A stretch of 64,000 nucleotides of DNA from Cordilura impudica. Taxonomy: Eukaryota > Arthropoda > Insecta > Diptera > Scathophagidae. A program made the position numbers and the translations under genes. Where the stretch lies: positions 50,750,307 through 50,814,306 of the forward strand of contig OY821521.1 of the NCBI GenBank assembly GCA_963682025.1. The letters run 5' to 3'. The notes under the pieces were generated by a model that was given only the letters and a program-made list of their open reading frames with translations, ran no database searches and was not told the DNA's origin. This document shows positions 45,123-57,829 of this stretch, one piece after another; the first letter of the stretch is position 1; the number at the start of each line of letters is the position of its first letter.

Positions 45123-46285
45123 TTTTTTTTTAACATAATAGTTTATTTATTTGATTTTCGCTATATCAATCCCAATTTCAGTTTCATGTTGTGAGGATTT
45201 GAAAGTCTAAATTTTTCATAATAACTTAATATTGACAACTTTGAAAGATGTTTCAAAGCTATTTCTTTTAGAATGACAATTTTTCTAAAGCGTTTTTACT
45301 TATGATTTCAATTACTGAATTCTCGAATATTTGTGAGTTTTGAATCAAGAAATGGGTATAAAATTTTTTTATTGTAAAGAATTTTTCATCTTATTTGGCG
45401 GAAAATACAGAACATGTTTTTTTCTTTTTGTAGCGATTTTAGATTCTTGGCGCTAAAACATTTTATGCCTGTATATCTGTCTGTCTGTTTGTTTGTCTGT
45501 ATATGCATTGGATTCGTTTTAGATTTATATATTTTTAGTCTTCAACTACAACATAGCAACAATTAAATAATTAGCTGTTTGTTTTTATTTCTTCTTTTTT
45601 GCCAATTAAAATATTTCAAAGCATAAGATTTTGTTTTATTTTTATTATTGAAAGTGTTGCTTATCTTTAGATTTTAATGGTTTTAACAGCTTCATTTGTT
45701 TATACCTTATGGAGGTATTCGGTGTCATTAAAATTAACTTTTACTTTCAGTTTTTTTTTTTTTTTTTTTAATTTTAATTTCATTTTTTCACAATTAGTTT
45801 AGAAAATCAACGCAATTTATCTAGTTTATTGAGACATGCAAATATTCTTTTTCTTTTATAAATATTTTTTTATATCAATATTATTTTTAATTATTTTTTA
45901 ATTTGCATAAAATGTGGTTTAATTGATGTCAGCTATTTTTTAAGATTTTTTTTAAAATTAATTAAATGCAACTGGGAAACCGGTTATTTTTTTTTTTTTT
46001 TTTTGCTAAAAATAAGATTTAAATCACACCTGAGTTTAAAAATTAATATACAAAAAAAAATTAATAATTAGAACAAATCTAGTTATTAATAACAAGTGCA
46101 ATTAGAATAAATGGAATTTTTTATTTATAAAAAATTGATATATATAATTTTTATTATTTTCACGATATTCTACAGCGTGGGCTCTGAAACCGAGAGATTT
46201 TTTTCCGGAAACAACTTTTTGATGTTAAACGCCATTATTTTTTTTGGGAAACGCATTCTGTGGAAGGGAAATATTGTTTTTATTG
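45123..46285. other. Non-coding stretch
   Basis: AT-rich with T runs (45751, 45988). CTGTCTGTCTGTTTGTTTGTC at about 45477 is a short simple repeat. The 96-codon plus-strand frame at 46111-46401 starts with a more ordinary segment (SETERFFSGNNFLMLN) but then enters the T-rich array; I do not support it. Confidence 0.4.
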
Positions 46286-47247
46286 TTTTTATTTATTTTA
46301 TTATTTTTTTTTTTTATAATATATATTATTTTTATTTATATTTTGTTGTATTTTTAATATATTTTTATTTTATATTTAAGTTATTATTAATTTTATTTTG
46401 AAGTTAATTTTTTACATTTTGTTTTATTTTATTATATTTTATTTAATTTTTATTTTATTTTAATTTTAGTTTATTTTTGTTTTATTTTAAGCTGTTTTTA
46501 ATTTATTTTTATTTTATTATGTTTATTTACATTTGATTTTATTTTATTATGTTTTAATTTTTGTTTTTTTTTTTTTGTTTTATTTTTAAGTTAATTTTTA
46601 CATTTTATTTTATTTTATTTTATTTTATTTAATTTTGTTTTAATTTTAGTTTATTTTTGTTTTATTTTCAAGTTAATTGTTTACATTTTGTTTTATTTTA
46701 TTATATTTTATTTTATTTTTATTTTGTTTTAATTTTAGTTTATTTTTGTTTTATTTTTAAGTTGTTTTTAATTTATTATTATATTTAATTATTTTATTAT
46801 ATTTAATTACATTTTGTTTTATTTTACTTTATTTAATTTTACTATATTTTGTTTTATTTCATTTATTTTTGTTTTATTTTTAAGTTAATTGTTTACATTT
46901 TTTTATTTTATTATATTTTATTTTATTTATATTTTGCTTTAATTTTAGTTTATTTTTGTTTTACTTTTAAGTTGTTTTTAATTTATTTTTATTTCATTTT
47001 ATTATATTTAATTACATTTTGTTTTATTTTATTATATTTTATTTTATTTTATTTTCTATTATTTTATGTTATTTTATTTTGTTTTAAATTTGGTTTATTT
47101 TTGTTTTATTTTTAAGTTAAGTTTTTAATTTATTTTTATTTTTATTTTATTTTATTATATTTAATTACATTTTGTTTTATTTTATAATATTTTATTTTAT
47201 TTTATATGATTTTACTTTATTTTATTTTATTTTTATTTTGTTTTAAT
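46286..47247. repeat. TTTTA/TTTTG array, first part
   Basis: A 5-base-biased T-rich array. A longer phrase recurs in order: AATTACATTTTGTTTTATTT, then ATTTTGTTTTAATTTTAG, then TTTTTAAGTTGTTTTTAATT. It is therefore a higher-order repeat and not a plain microsatellite. All Phe/Ile/Leu/Tyr-rich frames here are artefacts of composition. Confidence 0.9.
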
Positions 47248-48036
47248 TATACCCTATACTACTATGTGGTTTGGGTATAATGACTTTGTGCTGCTGTTTG
47301 TAACAACCAAAAATATTTGACCTAGACCCATCTTTAATTATACCGATCGAATCAGAATCACTTTCTGAGTTGATTTAACAATGTCCGTCCGTCCGTCCGT
47401 CCGTCCGTCGGTCTGTGTGTCCATGTAAAGCTTGTAATCAAACTGCAGGTCGCAAATATGAATATATTTTGATGAAATTTGGTATATAAGCTTTTATCGG
47501 CCATGGGATGAACGCTATTGAAATTGGTGAGAATCGGTCCATGTTCAGACCTAGCCCCCATACAAATTACCCATATTAAATCGACATAAATTGTCATAAG
47601 ATCCAAATTGTCATATAGATCTTACTCAAATTGGGTTTGTATGCATTCATTACATCCATTAATGAGTAGTCCAAAAATGATCCCTTTGACCCCATATAGA
47701 GCTGCTTCCCGATCTTCACTTAAATCTATTAAAAAACAAAAATATTGCACTGATTCTTCTCAAATTTTGTTTGTATATATTTTTGCAAAATACAAGAGAC
47801 TTTACCAAACATGATCAGGATTGATCCATTTTTAGACCAAGTCCCTATATAGATATAGCATCCGATATGAACTTTTTCTCATATCTGCAGCCAAAAAAAT
47901 TAATAAAATTCCCACTCAAATTTGGTTTTTGCTTATTTTCTATGTCCAGTTAGTTGGGCCTAAGAGATAGGGTCTCTAAACGCATGGTATAGGGTATCGT
48001 ATAGTCGGTCTAGAGCAACTATAATTTTCTTACTTG
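47248..48036 (+). mobile_element. TATACCC element (Helentron-like), inserted in the array
   Basis: It starts TATACCCTATACTAC, includes five GTCC/GTCC repeats (GTCCGTCCGTCCGTCCGTCC at about 47382), and ends GTCGGTCTAGAGCAAC ... TTTTCTTACTTG before TTTTT. One arm of the 3' palindrome is mutated. Sequence on both sides is the T-rich array, so the insertion point is clear. Confidence 0.75.
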
Positions 48037-51000
48037 TTTTTGTTTTATTTTAAGCTGTTTTTAATTTATTTTTATTTTATATGTTTATTTACATTTGATT
48101 TTATTTTATTTTGTTTTAATTTTTGTTTTTTTTTTTTTTTTGTTTTATTTTTAAGTTAATTTTTTACATTTTATTTTATTATATTATATTTAATTATTTT
48201 GTTTTCATTTCAGTTTATTTTTGTTTTATTTTTAAGTTGTTCTTAATTTATTATTATATATAATTATTTTAATATATTTAATTATATTTCGCTTTAATTT
48301 ATTTTACTTTATTTTATTCTATTTCATTTTATTTTATTTTATTTTATTTTATTTTATTTTATTTCGTTTTAATTTTAGTGTATTTTTGTTTTATTTTTAA
48401 GTTAATTGTTTACATTTTTTTATTTTATTACATTTTATTTTTATTTTGTTTTAATTTTAGTTTATTTTTGTTTTACTTTTAAGTTGTTTTTAATTTATTT
48501 TTTATTTCATTTTATTATATTTAATTACATTTTGTTTTATTTTATTATATTTTATTATATTTTATTATATTTTATTATATTTTATTTTATTTTCAATTAT
48601 TTTATGTTATTTTATTTTGTTTTAAATTTAGTTTATTTTTAAGTTAAGTTTTTAATTTATTTTTATTTTATTTTATTATATTTATTTACATTTTGTTTTA
48701 TTTTATAATATTTTATTTTATTTTATTTTATAATATTTTATTTTATTTTATTTTATATGATTTTACTTTATTTTATTTTATCTTTATTTTGTTTTAATTT
48801 TTGTTTATTTTTGTTTTATTTTTGAGTTGTTTTTAATTTATTTTTATTTTATTTTATTATATTTAATTACATTTTGTTTTATTTTATTATATTATATTTT
48901 TATTTTCTTTTCTTTTATTTTCTTTTCTTTTCTTCTCTTTTCTTTTCTTTTTTTTCTTTTCATTTATTTTATTTTATTTTGTTTCAAATTTAGTTTATTT
49001 TTGTTTTATTTTTAAGTTAAGTTTTTAATTTATTTTTTTGTTTTATTTTATTATATTTAATTTCATTTTGTTTTATTTTATTATATTTTATTTTATTTTA
49101 TATAATTTTACCTTACTTTATTTTATTTTATTTTTAAATTGTTTTTAATTTATTTTTATTTTATTTTATTATATTTAATTACATTTTGTTTTATTTTATT
49201 ATATTTTCCTTTCTTTTCTTTTCTTTTCTTTTCTTTTCTTTTCTTTTCTTTTCTTTTCTTTTCTTTTCTTTTCTTTTCTTTTCTTTTCTTTTCTTTTCTT
49301 TTCTTTTCTTTTCTTTTCTTTTCTTTTCTTTTCTTTTATTTTCTTTTCTTTTCTTTTCTTTTCTTTTCTTTCCCTTTCTTTTCCTTTCTTTTATTTTATT
49401 TTCTTTTCTTTTCTTTTCTTTTCTTTTCTTTTCTATTCTTTTCTTTTCTTTTCTTTTCTGTTATTTTCTTTTTTCTTTTCTTTTCTTTTCATTTATTTTA
49501 TTTTATTTTGTTTCAAATTTAGTTTATTTTTGTTTTATTTTTAAGTTAAGTTTTTAATTTATTTTTTGTTTTATTTTATTATATTCAATTACATTTTGTT
49601 TTATTTTATATTTTATTTCATTTTATTTTATTTTATTTTATTTTATTTTATTTTATTTTATTTTATATGATTTTACTTTACTTTATTTTATTTTTATTTT
49701 GTTTTAATTTTAGTTTATAGTTGTTTTATTTTTAAATTGTTTTTAATTTATTTTTATTTTATTTTATTATATTTATTTACATTTTGTTTTATTTTATTAT
49801 ATTTTATTTTATTTTATATGATTTTACTTTATTTTATTTTTATTTTGTTTTAATTTTAGTTTATTGTTGTTTTATTTTTAAATTGTTCTTAATTTCTTTT
49901 TATTTTATTTTATTATATTTAATTACATTTTGTTTTATTTTATTATATTACATTTTTATTTTCTTTTCTTTTATTTTCTTTTCTTCTCTTTTCTTTTCTT
50001 TTCTTTTCTTTTCTTTTCTTTTCTTTTCTTTTATTTTATTTAATTTTGTTTTAATTTTAGTTTATTTTTGTTTTATTTTTAAGTTAATTGTTTACATTTT
50101 GTTTTATTTTATTATATTTTATTTTATTTTTATTTTGTTTTACTTTTAGTTTATTTTTGTTTTGTTTTTAAGTTGTTTTCAATTTATTTTATATTTTATT
50201 TTATAATATTTAATTGCATTTTGTTTTTTTATTATATTTTATTTTATTTTCTATTATTTTATTTTATGTTATGTTATTTTGTTTTAATTTTAGTTTATTT
50301 TTGTTTCGTTTTTAAGTTAAGTTTTTATTAATTATTTTGTTTTAATTTTAGTTTATTTTTGTTTTATTTTTAAGTTGTTTTCAATTTATTATTATATTTA
50401 ATTGTTTTATTATATTTAATTACATTTTGTTTTATTTTACTTGATTTTATTTTACTATATTTTATTTTATGTCATTTTATTTTATTTTATTTTGTTGTAA
50501 TTTTAGTTTATTTTTGTTTTATTTTTTAGTTAATGTTTCAATTTTTTATTTTATTATATTTTATTTTATTTTTATTTTGTTTTAATTTTAGTTTATATTT
50601 GTTTTACTTTTAAGTTGTTTTTAATTTATTTATTATTTCATTTTATTATATTTAATTACATTTTGTTTGATTTTATTATATTTTATTATTTTATTTTATT
50701 TTCTATTATTTTATGTTATTTTATTTTGTTTTAAATTTGGTTTATGTTTGTTTTATTTTTAAGTTAAGTTTTTAATTTATTTTTATTTTATTTTATTATA
50801 TTTAATTACATTTTGTTTTATTTTATAATATTTTATTTTATTTTATTTTATTTGATTTTACTTTATTTTATTTTATTTTATTTTTATTTTGTTTTAATTT
50901 TAGTTAATTTTTATTATATTTAATAACATTTTGTTTTATTTTATTATATTTTATTTTATATGATTTTACTTTATTTTATTTTTATTTTGTTTTAATTTTA

Positions 51001-51093
51001 GTTTATTTTTGTTTTATTTTTAAATTGTTTTTAATTTATTTTTATTTTATTTTATTATATTTAATTACATTTTGTTTTATTTTATTATATTTT

Positions 51094-51124
<31 letters not shown>

Positions 51125-51880
51125 ACTGTATTTAATTTTGTTTTAATTTTAGATTATTTTTGTTTTTAAGTTAATTGTTTACATTTTGTTTTATTTTATT
51201 ATATTTTATTTTATTTTTATTTTGTTTTAATTTTAGTTTATTTTTGTTTTGTTTTTAAGTTGTTTTTAATTTATTTTATATTTTATTATATTTAATTGCA
51301 TTTTGTTATTTTATTATATTTTATATTAAATTATTTTATTTTCTATTATTTTATTTTATGTTATTTTATTTTGTTTTAATTTTAGTTTATTTTTGTTTTA
51401 TTTTTAAGTTAAGTTTTTAATTTATTTTTATTCTATTTTATTATTTATTATTATTTAATTACATTTTGTTTTATTTTATTATATTTTATTTTATCTTCTT
51501 TTATATTATTTTATTTTTATTTTGTTTTAATAAAAATTTTTTTTTTTTTGTTTTATTTTTAAGTTGTTTTTAATTTTTTTGTATTTTATTTTCTTATATT
51601 TAATTACATTTTGTTTTATTTTATTTTTATTTTCTTTAATTACATCATATTTTATTTTATTATATTTGATTTTATTTTCTTTTATTTTATTTCATTTTAT
51701 ATCTTATTTTATTTTGTTTTAATTTTAGTTTATTCTTATTAAGTTTACTATTTTATTTTATTTTATTTTATTATTATTTTTATTTTGTTGTATAAATTTT
51801 TTTATTTCATTTTAATATTATAATATTTTTATTGCATTTTAAAACCGATAGCCTCAGCTATATATACATACAATTTTGTA
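48037..51880. repeat. TTTTA/TTTTG array, second part
   Basis: Continuation of the array of 46286. The phrase TTTAATTACATTTTGTTTTA recurs many times at irregular spacing of roughly 100-400 bp. Purer (CTTTT)n stretches are embedded at 48905-48965, 49207-49490, 49965-50030 and 51103-51124. Confidence 0.9.
49207..49490. repeat. (CTTTT)n microsatellite
   Basis: About 280 bp of almost pure TTTTC units. Reads through it give Ser/Phe-rich frames in several phases (49139-49557), none of them real. Confidence 0.95.
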
Positions 51881-52137
51881 AATATATAAATAAAATAAAA
51901 AAATGTTTTATATAATTTTTAAGATTATTTTATATTATTTTACTAGCTGTTTTTACCCGGTCTTGCCCGGGATCCAAAGGCCTTTGACTTGAAAAATGGT
52001 TTACTGTGCATACCAGGCGCTAAGTACTTAGTCTTACTTAGTGAACAAATTTCCAACCAAAAAAATTAACTTTCGCCCCAAAAAATTAATATGGAATTGG
52101 GGACTTTTTTCATGATGAAAAAATTCCCCAATTTTCC

Positions 52138-52148
<11 letters not shown>

Positions 52149-52169
<21 letters not shown>

Positions 52170-52172
52170 GGG
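52149..52172 (+). repeat. 24-base G run
   Basis: An uninterrupted run of 24 G follows a T run. On the plus strand it could form G-quadruplex structures. In an otherwise very AT-rich window it stands out and could also mark an assembly or sequencing artefact. Confidence 0.85.
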
Positions 52173-52289
52173 AATAAATTCATTTTTATTTCAATTTAAA
52201 ATTTTTTCATGTTTTAACTTCGAAGTTTTGGGGACTAAATTCATTTTTTTATAAGACTACAGCAAAAATGCTTCACAAATAAGCTGTGA

Positions 52290-52612
52290 AACGAAAGTTT
52301 TTTATTTTGTAAACATCATCAAGACGTTGCTGAATCGTTTCAGGGGTTTCACATTCCCTCGACTCAGCTTGTCTTAGCCGCTGTATTTCTAGACTTGAGT
52401 AGATTCAAGTATTTCCGCTCTTCTTAGCAAAGCTTGTCTTGATCTTTGGGCTCCCACACGTTGTTGGGTTTGCCCAGGTGTTTAAGTATTTCTCGACTCA
52501 GATTGTCTAACTCGTTGAGAGTCGAGACGAATTTGGGTCTGATCGGAGGTCTCTAGAGTTCTGTTTATTCTACGCCTTTTTGCATTTGAGGTAGTACGTC
52601 CTATATCACTAC
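52290..52612 (-). pseudogene. Helitron Rep/Hel N-terminal coding remnant
   Basis: One minus-strand frame reads TSSDIGRTTSNAKRRRINRT, then ETSDQTQIRLDSQRVRQSES, stop, then TPGQTQQRVGAQRSRQALLR and RAEILESTQV, stop. A nearby frame gives RQAESRECETPETIQQRLDD. This approximately 23-residue Arg/Gln/Glu repeat (E.T..Q...RL..QR.R) is what I know from the region ahead of the helitron-like N domain in animal Helitron proteins. Stops and frameshifts make it non-functional. Rep and helicase domains are not present. Confidence 0.6.
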
Positions 52613-53398
52613 TCGTTTTGGGTGGAATGGTTTAATTAAAATATCTAAATTTATCAAAAATGCTTCATGGATGTATGCGCTACATGCTTTCATGTGCAAG
52701 TCACAATTGCAAATAGTTCTTTTTCCACCTTTACAACTCATTTATATAGTGAAAAAGACGAAATATTATAATAGGTTCCTTTCCAATGTAGCAAAATGGA
52801 GAGATGGAAATAAATGTAATATTTTGTTTTTCAATGTAGTTAAAAAGGCGAGATGGAAATATTTGTATGATGTAACCTCATCGGAGTAATCCTACAGTGC
52901 TAGTTAACCTGTATCTGTTCACCCATGAAATAAATCTTCAATAATTTTGGGGTGTTACAACTCATATTGTAAAAAAAGGCAAGACGGGAATATTTGTAAT
53001 AGGTAGATTTACAATATTTATTTCAGAATGGAGTAAACCCAAGAGAAGTTAGTAAAAAGATTTATGCACATAGTTTTACTGAAGTCAATTGAAAAACTAA
53101 AATACATATAACAAACACGAAAAGTGTATATAGAAAATTAAAAAACTGGGCGTGGCCGATAAAAATGTATGACTACCTTGCCTGATATATGAAAATAATG
53201 TGCAGTAAATTCGAACAAAACTCGTAAAACTTAAAAAAAAAATCGGGTACAAAGTATACGTGGCCAGTAAAAAGTATGTGGCCACCTAGCATAGAGCATA
53301 AAGATCGTGTGTACCAAATTTCAGAGAAATCCGTTGAAAAATAAAAATTTGTATAGCGGTCAAACAAACAAACAGAAAATGAATTTTGTACATATAGA

Positions 53399-53540
53399 TT
53401 TTATTATTTTTTTTTTAATTTTGTTGTATTTTATTTTTATTTTATTTTATTTTCATTTTATTTTATTTTTATAATATTTTTATTTATATATTTTTTTTTT
53501 AATTTTAATATATTGATTCTATTTTAATGTTTTTTTTTTA
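53399..53540. repeat. TTTTA array, part beyond the Helitron
   Basis: ATTTTATTTTTATTTTATTT-type text resumes right after the Helitron 5' end, the continuation of the 46.3-51.9 kb array. Confidence 0.8.
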
Positions 53541-54601
53541 TGTTTTCGTTTTTGTTGAGGGGTTTGGCATACTGGTACATATTAATTTTAAATCAATATC
53601 CACATATAATACCCGTAGCTCTGCCTTAGTTAGAACGTAGTTCTGTTTTTTCGCATTAGGGTTATAATAATTTTAAAAAAAATGTTGCTCTCTTCTTTTG
53701 AAGGGATAAAAAAAATTTGGAGAAACGTTGAACAAAGTGTGTTGGCCCAGAAGGATGTTTTTTTTTTAATTTAAAAATTTTTTCTAAAAAACTAGGATAA
53801 ATCAAAATATAAAAAAAAAAAAAAATAAAGTTTCAGACTGACAAGCATGACATATCAAAGCATAACCACCAAAAGTTATAAAAAGACGCCAAAATCAAAA
53901 GTTTTTAGAAGTCTTTTTTTTAAATTATCTTTAAATTAGCTTTATCCCAAGAATCTGTATTTACATATTTTGAGATGATGCAAATGATTGTGAATGGTGA
54001 AAACTATCATCGTGTTGCTTACGTCTATGTATCGATATTTTACTCAAATTTTATCTTAAAATATGGCCTTAATCTTAGTTCATAGACTGACATGAACTTT
54101 AGCAAATTTACTAGACTAAACGTTTTTTATTTTTTGTATTAAAAAAATTAATTTTCGAAGATTAAAACCGTTAGTCGATAGTTAGTTTGTAAAATTTGCA
54201 TGGTTAACTAACAACTAAGAATCTCACTTCTAGTGTCTGTTTGTCTAGTGACGGCATAACATTTATTTTAGTTTTCAAAAAATTCTTCCGCCATAAAAAA
54301 AATGCCTTCAAACTATGCCAGACTAAAAACATATTTTATTAAATTGAATAATATAAATTATAGCTCGTAGAAGAAAAAAAAAATTAACTAATGACTAATA
54401 TTGTAAAAATCTTCAATTTTTAATATTTAATGCCAAATTTTGTTGCTTTTTAATTTCGCATCTCACACGAAAAACAAAACGCCAACGTTTTATGCACATG
54501 CAATAGAAACAGGCAAACGTTGTTTTAAGCGGCTATGAAGAATTTTGTTAAGCCTCTACCATTTTTTTTTTGTATTATTTTTTTTTTTGTTAATATTATT
54601 A
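53541..54601. other. Non-coding stretch
   Basis: AT-rich, with homopolymer runs near 53810, 54560 and 54580. I see no gene, RNA or repeat end. Confidence 0.4.
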
Positions 54602-54956
54602 CTAGCAGATTCCAGCGCTCGATATTCGAGTGCAATTTCTAGGTAGCTTTATTTTTCAACTTAGCCAATTTACAAACCAACACTTTTATGGTTTATTATT
54701 ATTGTGAATGAAGATAACAAACTCATTAACAAATTTAATAAAACACACATAGCATATGTATAATTTTATGTATGTGTTAGTAGCAATTTTAAATGAAATT
54801 TACTCAAAATAAAGGAAAAAATTTTAAAATCTGCAAATCTGTAAAACGGCTAAAAACAAATACCTTTCAAATAATATACGTTTGGTCAAAATCGGGATAA
54901 AAGGGTGGAACAAAATATCGGTCACAAGAAATCGCCTATCCTATTAATATTATAGA
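54602..54956 (-). mobile_element. Short Helitron, copy 7 (complete)
   Basis: CTAG is at 54602-54605 (A outside); TCTATAATATTAATAGG reads inward from 54956 (T outside). The palindrome CTCGATATTCGAG is near the 3' end. It is 355 bp. Confidence 0.85.
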
Positions 54957-56283
54957 TTATATATCTTATACTTTTTATTCATAGAAATGAGGCGGTTTCC
55001 TTTCAACAGACATTCATAATATGTTATAAATAAAATAAGTGAGGAATACCAATCGTAATAAAATTCTAGCAAGTGGCAAAATTTTTTCCCATCAAATTCT
55101 AAAAATCAATAAACTTAAACACCACTCCATGGACACCGTTTTAAATCGATTGAGGAGATAATAATGCGCTTTGAAAGTTATTCTAGAAATCGACTTTAAG
55201 TTTTGGAAAAACGTTGGTGTATCGAATAAGAATTACTTTGAAGGCTATAAAATTAATTATGAAGACTTTTCTGTTTATAACGAAAGTCAGCTTTTCATTT
55301 GAATACATACATATTTTAAGAGGCTCCCATTAAAAAGCCACAGCATTTGTTACAAACGAATTAAAAATATAAATAATATGCCCTCCTTCATATAGTGCAG
55401 AGCAGAACAACATAATATAAAGATAACATTTGTACATTTTAATGACGACATAGACAGACAGCCACAGCAACGATAACCCTGGTCTACAAAATTTCATAAA
55501 CTTATCCCTAATAACATTAAAACGTTTACGAAATCTTTATGCTGTACATTTATGAAATAAATAAAAAAAAAAAAACAAGTGGCATAATCTCTGGCACTTA
55601 GATGCCAAAAAAAAAAACAGAACGGAACGGAACAGCAAAAAATAATTTTTGGCAAAACCTCTGCATTCAATATAAAAGTAACCTAAAACAACAAAAATAT
55701 CAATATTTCAATAGATAATTAAAATGACGGCAAATGGAATTTGAAAATTATCATTTTAAAATTAAGAAAACTTTGTTGCTGGAACTAAGCAAAACAAAAG
55801 TTATTCGAGATACGAATTGCACGTCAACTCTAAGCGGGGTCTTTGCAAATATATTAAAAAATAATATACGTAAAATATTAGGCTCATCAGAGTTTAACAG
55901 TCACTGACAATCGGGCAGATGGAGCAAAAAATACTTTTTTTAATTGCCAATTAATTAAAATCAATTTTAATTAGCGTATTTTTGGAAAATTATAATGTGT
56001 TTTTTTTTAGTTATTTTGTAACTAGTATGCGCTATTACTTACCGAGAATTTTTGACATGTTTGTTTCCATAATCAATTTTTTTACGAAATTTGCATTGTA
56101 CAATTAAAACATTTCATTTTATATATTTCGTATTTTTTTTTTCTTTCAATGATTTTTGTGTTTTCATTCGGTGCAAAAATTTTCAAATTTTTTGCCGTTC
56201 ATACTCTGGAGCAAGCTACATATAGAGCTGCCCATGACAAGAAACATGAATTTTCCAACTCAAATTCGGCGACATTTAACGAT
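54957..56283. other. Non-coding stretch
   Basis: AT-rich with no recognisable feature. GAACGGAACGGAACAG at about 55620 is a tiny tandem. No open frame of note. Confidence 0.4.
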
Positions 56284-57642
56284 TAAATTTTAATTTTTAA
56301 AATTTTAAATTAAAAATTTAAAATATAAAATTAAAAATTTAAAATTTAACATTTAAAATTAAAAATTAAAAATTAAAAATTAAAAATTAAAAAATAAAAA
56401 TTAAAAATTAAAAATTAAAAATTAAAAATTAAAAATAAAAAATTAAAAATTAAAAATTAAAAATTAAAAATTAAAAATTAAAAATTAAAAATTAAAAATT
56501 AAAAATTAAAAATTAAAAATTAAAAATTAAAAATTAAAAATTAAAAATTAAAAATTAAAAATTAAAAATTAAAAATTAAAAATTAAAAATTAAAAATTAA
56601 AAATTCAAAATTAAAAATTCAAAATTCAAAATTAAAAATTAAAAATTAAAAATTAAAAATTAAAAATTAAAAATTAAAAATTAAAAATTAAAAATTAAAA
56701 ATTAAAAATTAAAAATTAAAAATTAAAAATTAAAAATTAAAAATTAAAAATTAAAAATTAAAAATTAAAAATTAAAAATTAAAAATTAAAAATTAAAAAT
56801 TAAAAATTAAAAATTAAAAATTAAAAATTAAAAATTAAAAATTAAAAATTAAAAATTAAAAATTAAAAATTAAAAATTAAAAATTAAAAATTAAAAATTA
56901 AAAATTAAAAATTAAAAATTAAAAATTAAAAATTAAAAATTAAAAATTAAAAATTAAAAATTAAAAATTAAAAATTAAAAATTAAAAATTAAAAATTAAA
57001 AATTAAAAATTAAAAATTAAAAATTCAAAATTAAAAATTAAAAATTAAAAATTAAAAATTCAAAATTAAAAATTAAAAATTAAAAATTAAAAATTAAAAA
57101 TTAAAAATTAAAAATTAAAAATAAAAATTAAAAATTAAAAATTAAAAATTAAAAATTAAAAATAAAAATTAAAAATTAAAAATTAAAAATCAAAAATTAA
57201 AAATTAAAAATTAAAAATTAAAAATTAAAAATTAAAAATTAAAAATTAAAAATTAAATATTAAAAATTAAAAATTAAAAATTAAAAATTAAAAATTAAAA
57301 ATTAAAAATTAAAAATTAAAAATTAAAAATTAAAAATTAAAAATTAAAAATTAAAAATTAAAAATTAAAAATTAAAAATTAAAAATTAAAAATTAAAAAT
57401 TAAAAATTAAAAATTAAAAATTAAAAATTAAAAATTAAAAATTAAAAAATTAAAAATTAAAAATTAATATTAAAAATTAAAAATAAAAATTAAAAATTAG
57501 AAATTAAAAATTAAAAATAAAAATTAAAAATTAATAATTAAAAATTAAAAATTAAAAATTAAAAATTAAAAATTAAAAATTAAAAATTAAAAATTAAAAA
57601 TTAAAAATTAAAAATTAAAAATTAAGAATTAAAAATTAAATA
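56284..57642. repeat. (AAAAATT)n 7-bp satellite, 1.36 kb, opposite orientation
   Basis: The same 7-bp unit as at 28917-31775 but as its reverse complement. It is more uniform than the first block, with occasional AAAAATTC and AAAAATAA variants. Confidence 0.95.
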
Positions 57643-57829
57643 AAACCATTTTAAAATTTCCTTTTTTTTATATTAATAATTTGTAGCCATGAATCATCCG
57701 AATTCAACACTCTTACTTATTTATTTTAATACTTTTTGATTTTTGTAAATTTTTAATTTTGAAAAAAAAATCAAAAATCGTCAAAATCTGATTTTTTTTT
57801 TTTTTGATATATGTCACATTTAATATTTA

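Larger units (their letters stand above)
51943..53398 (-). mobile_element. Helitron with CTAG end and traces of Rep/Hel coding
   Basis: The minus-strand 3' terminus is CTAG at 51943-51946. It is preceded (reading minus) by a hairpin CCCGG-GCAAGA-CCGGG and nine spacer bases, with an A outside at 51942. The 5' end is TCTATATGTAC at 53398 with T outside. Both borders fall inside the T-rich array, which continues at 53400. The interior holds the decayed Helitron N-terminal coding at about 52290-52610, a 24-G run, and GGCGTGGCC-type phrases near the 5' end. At about 1.46 kb it is internally deleted compared with autonomous Helitrons. Confidence 0.75.

Noticed and set aside
46849..50149. Long Phe/Ile/Leu/Ser-rich open frames that look like membrane proteins
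   Set aside because: They are translations of the TTTTA/TTTTG/CTTTT arrays, present in several phases at once, with no other signal.
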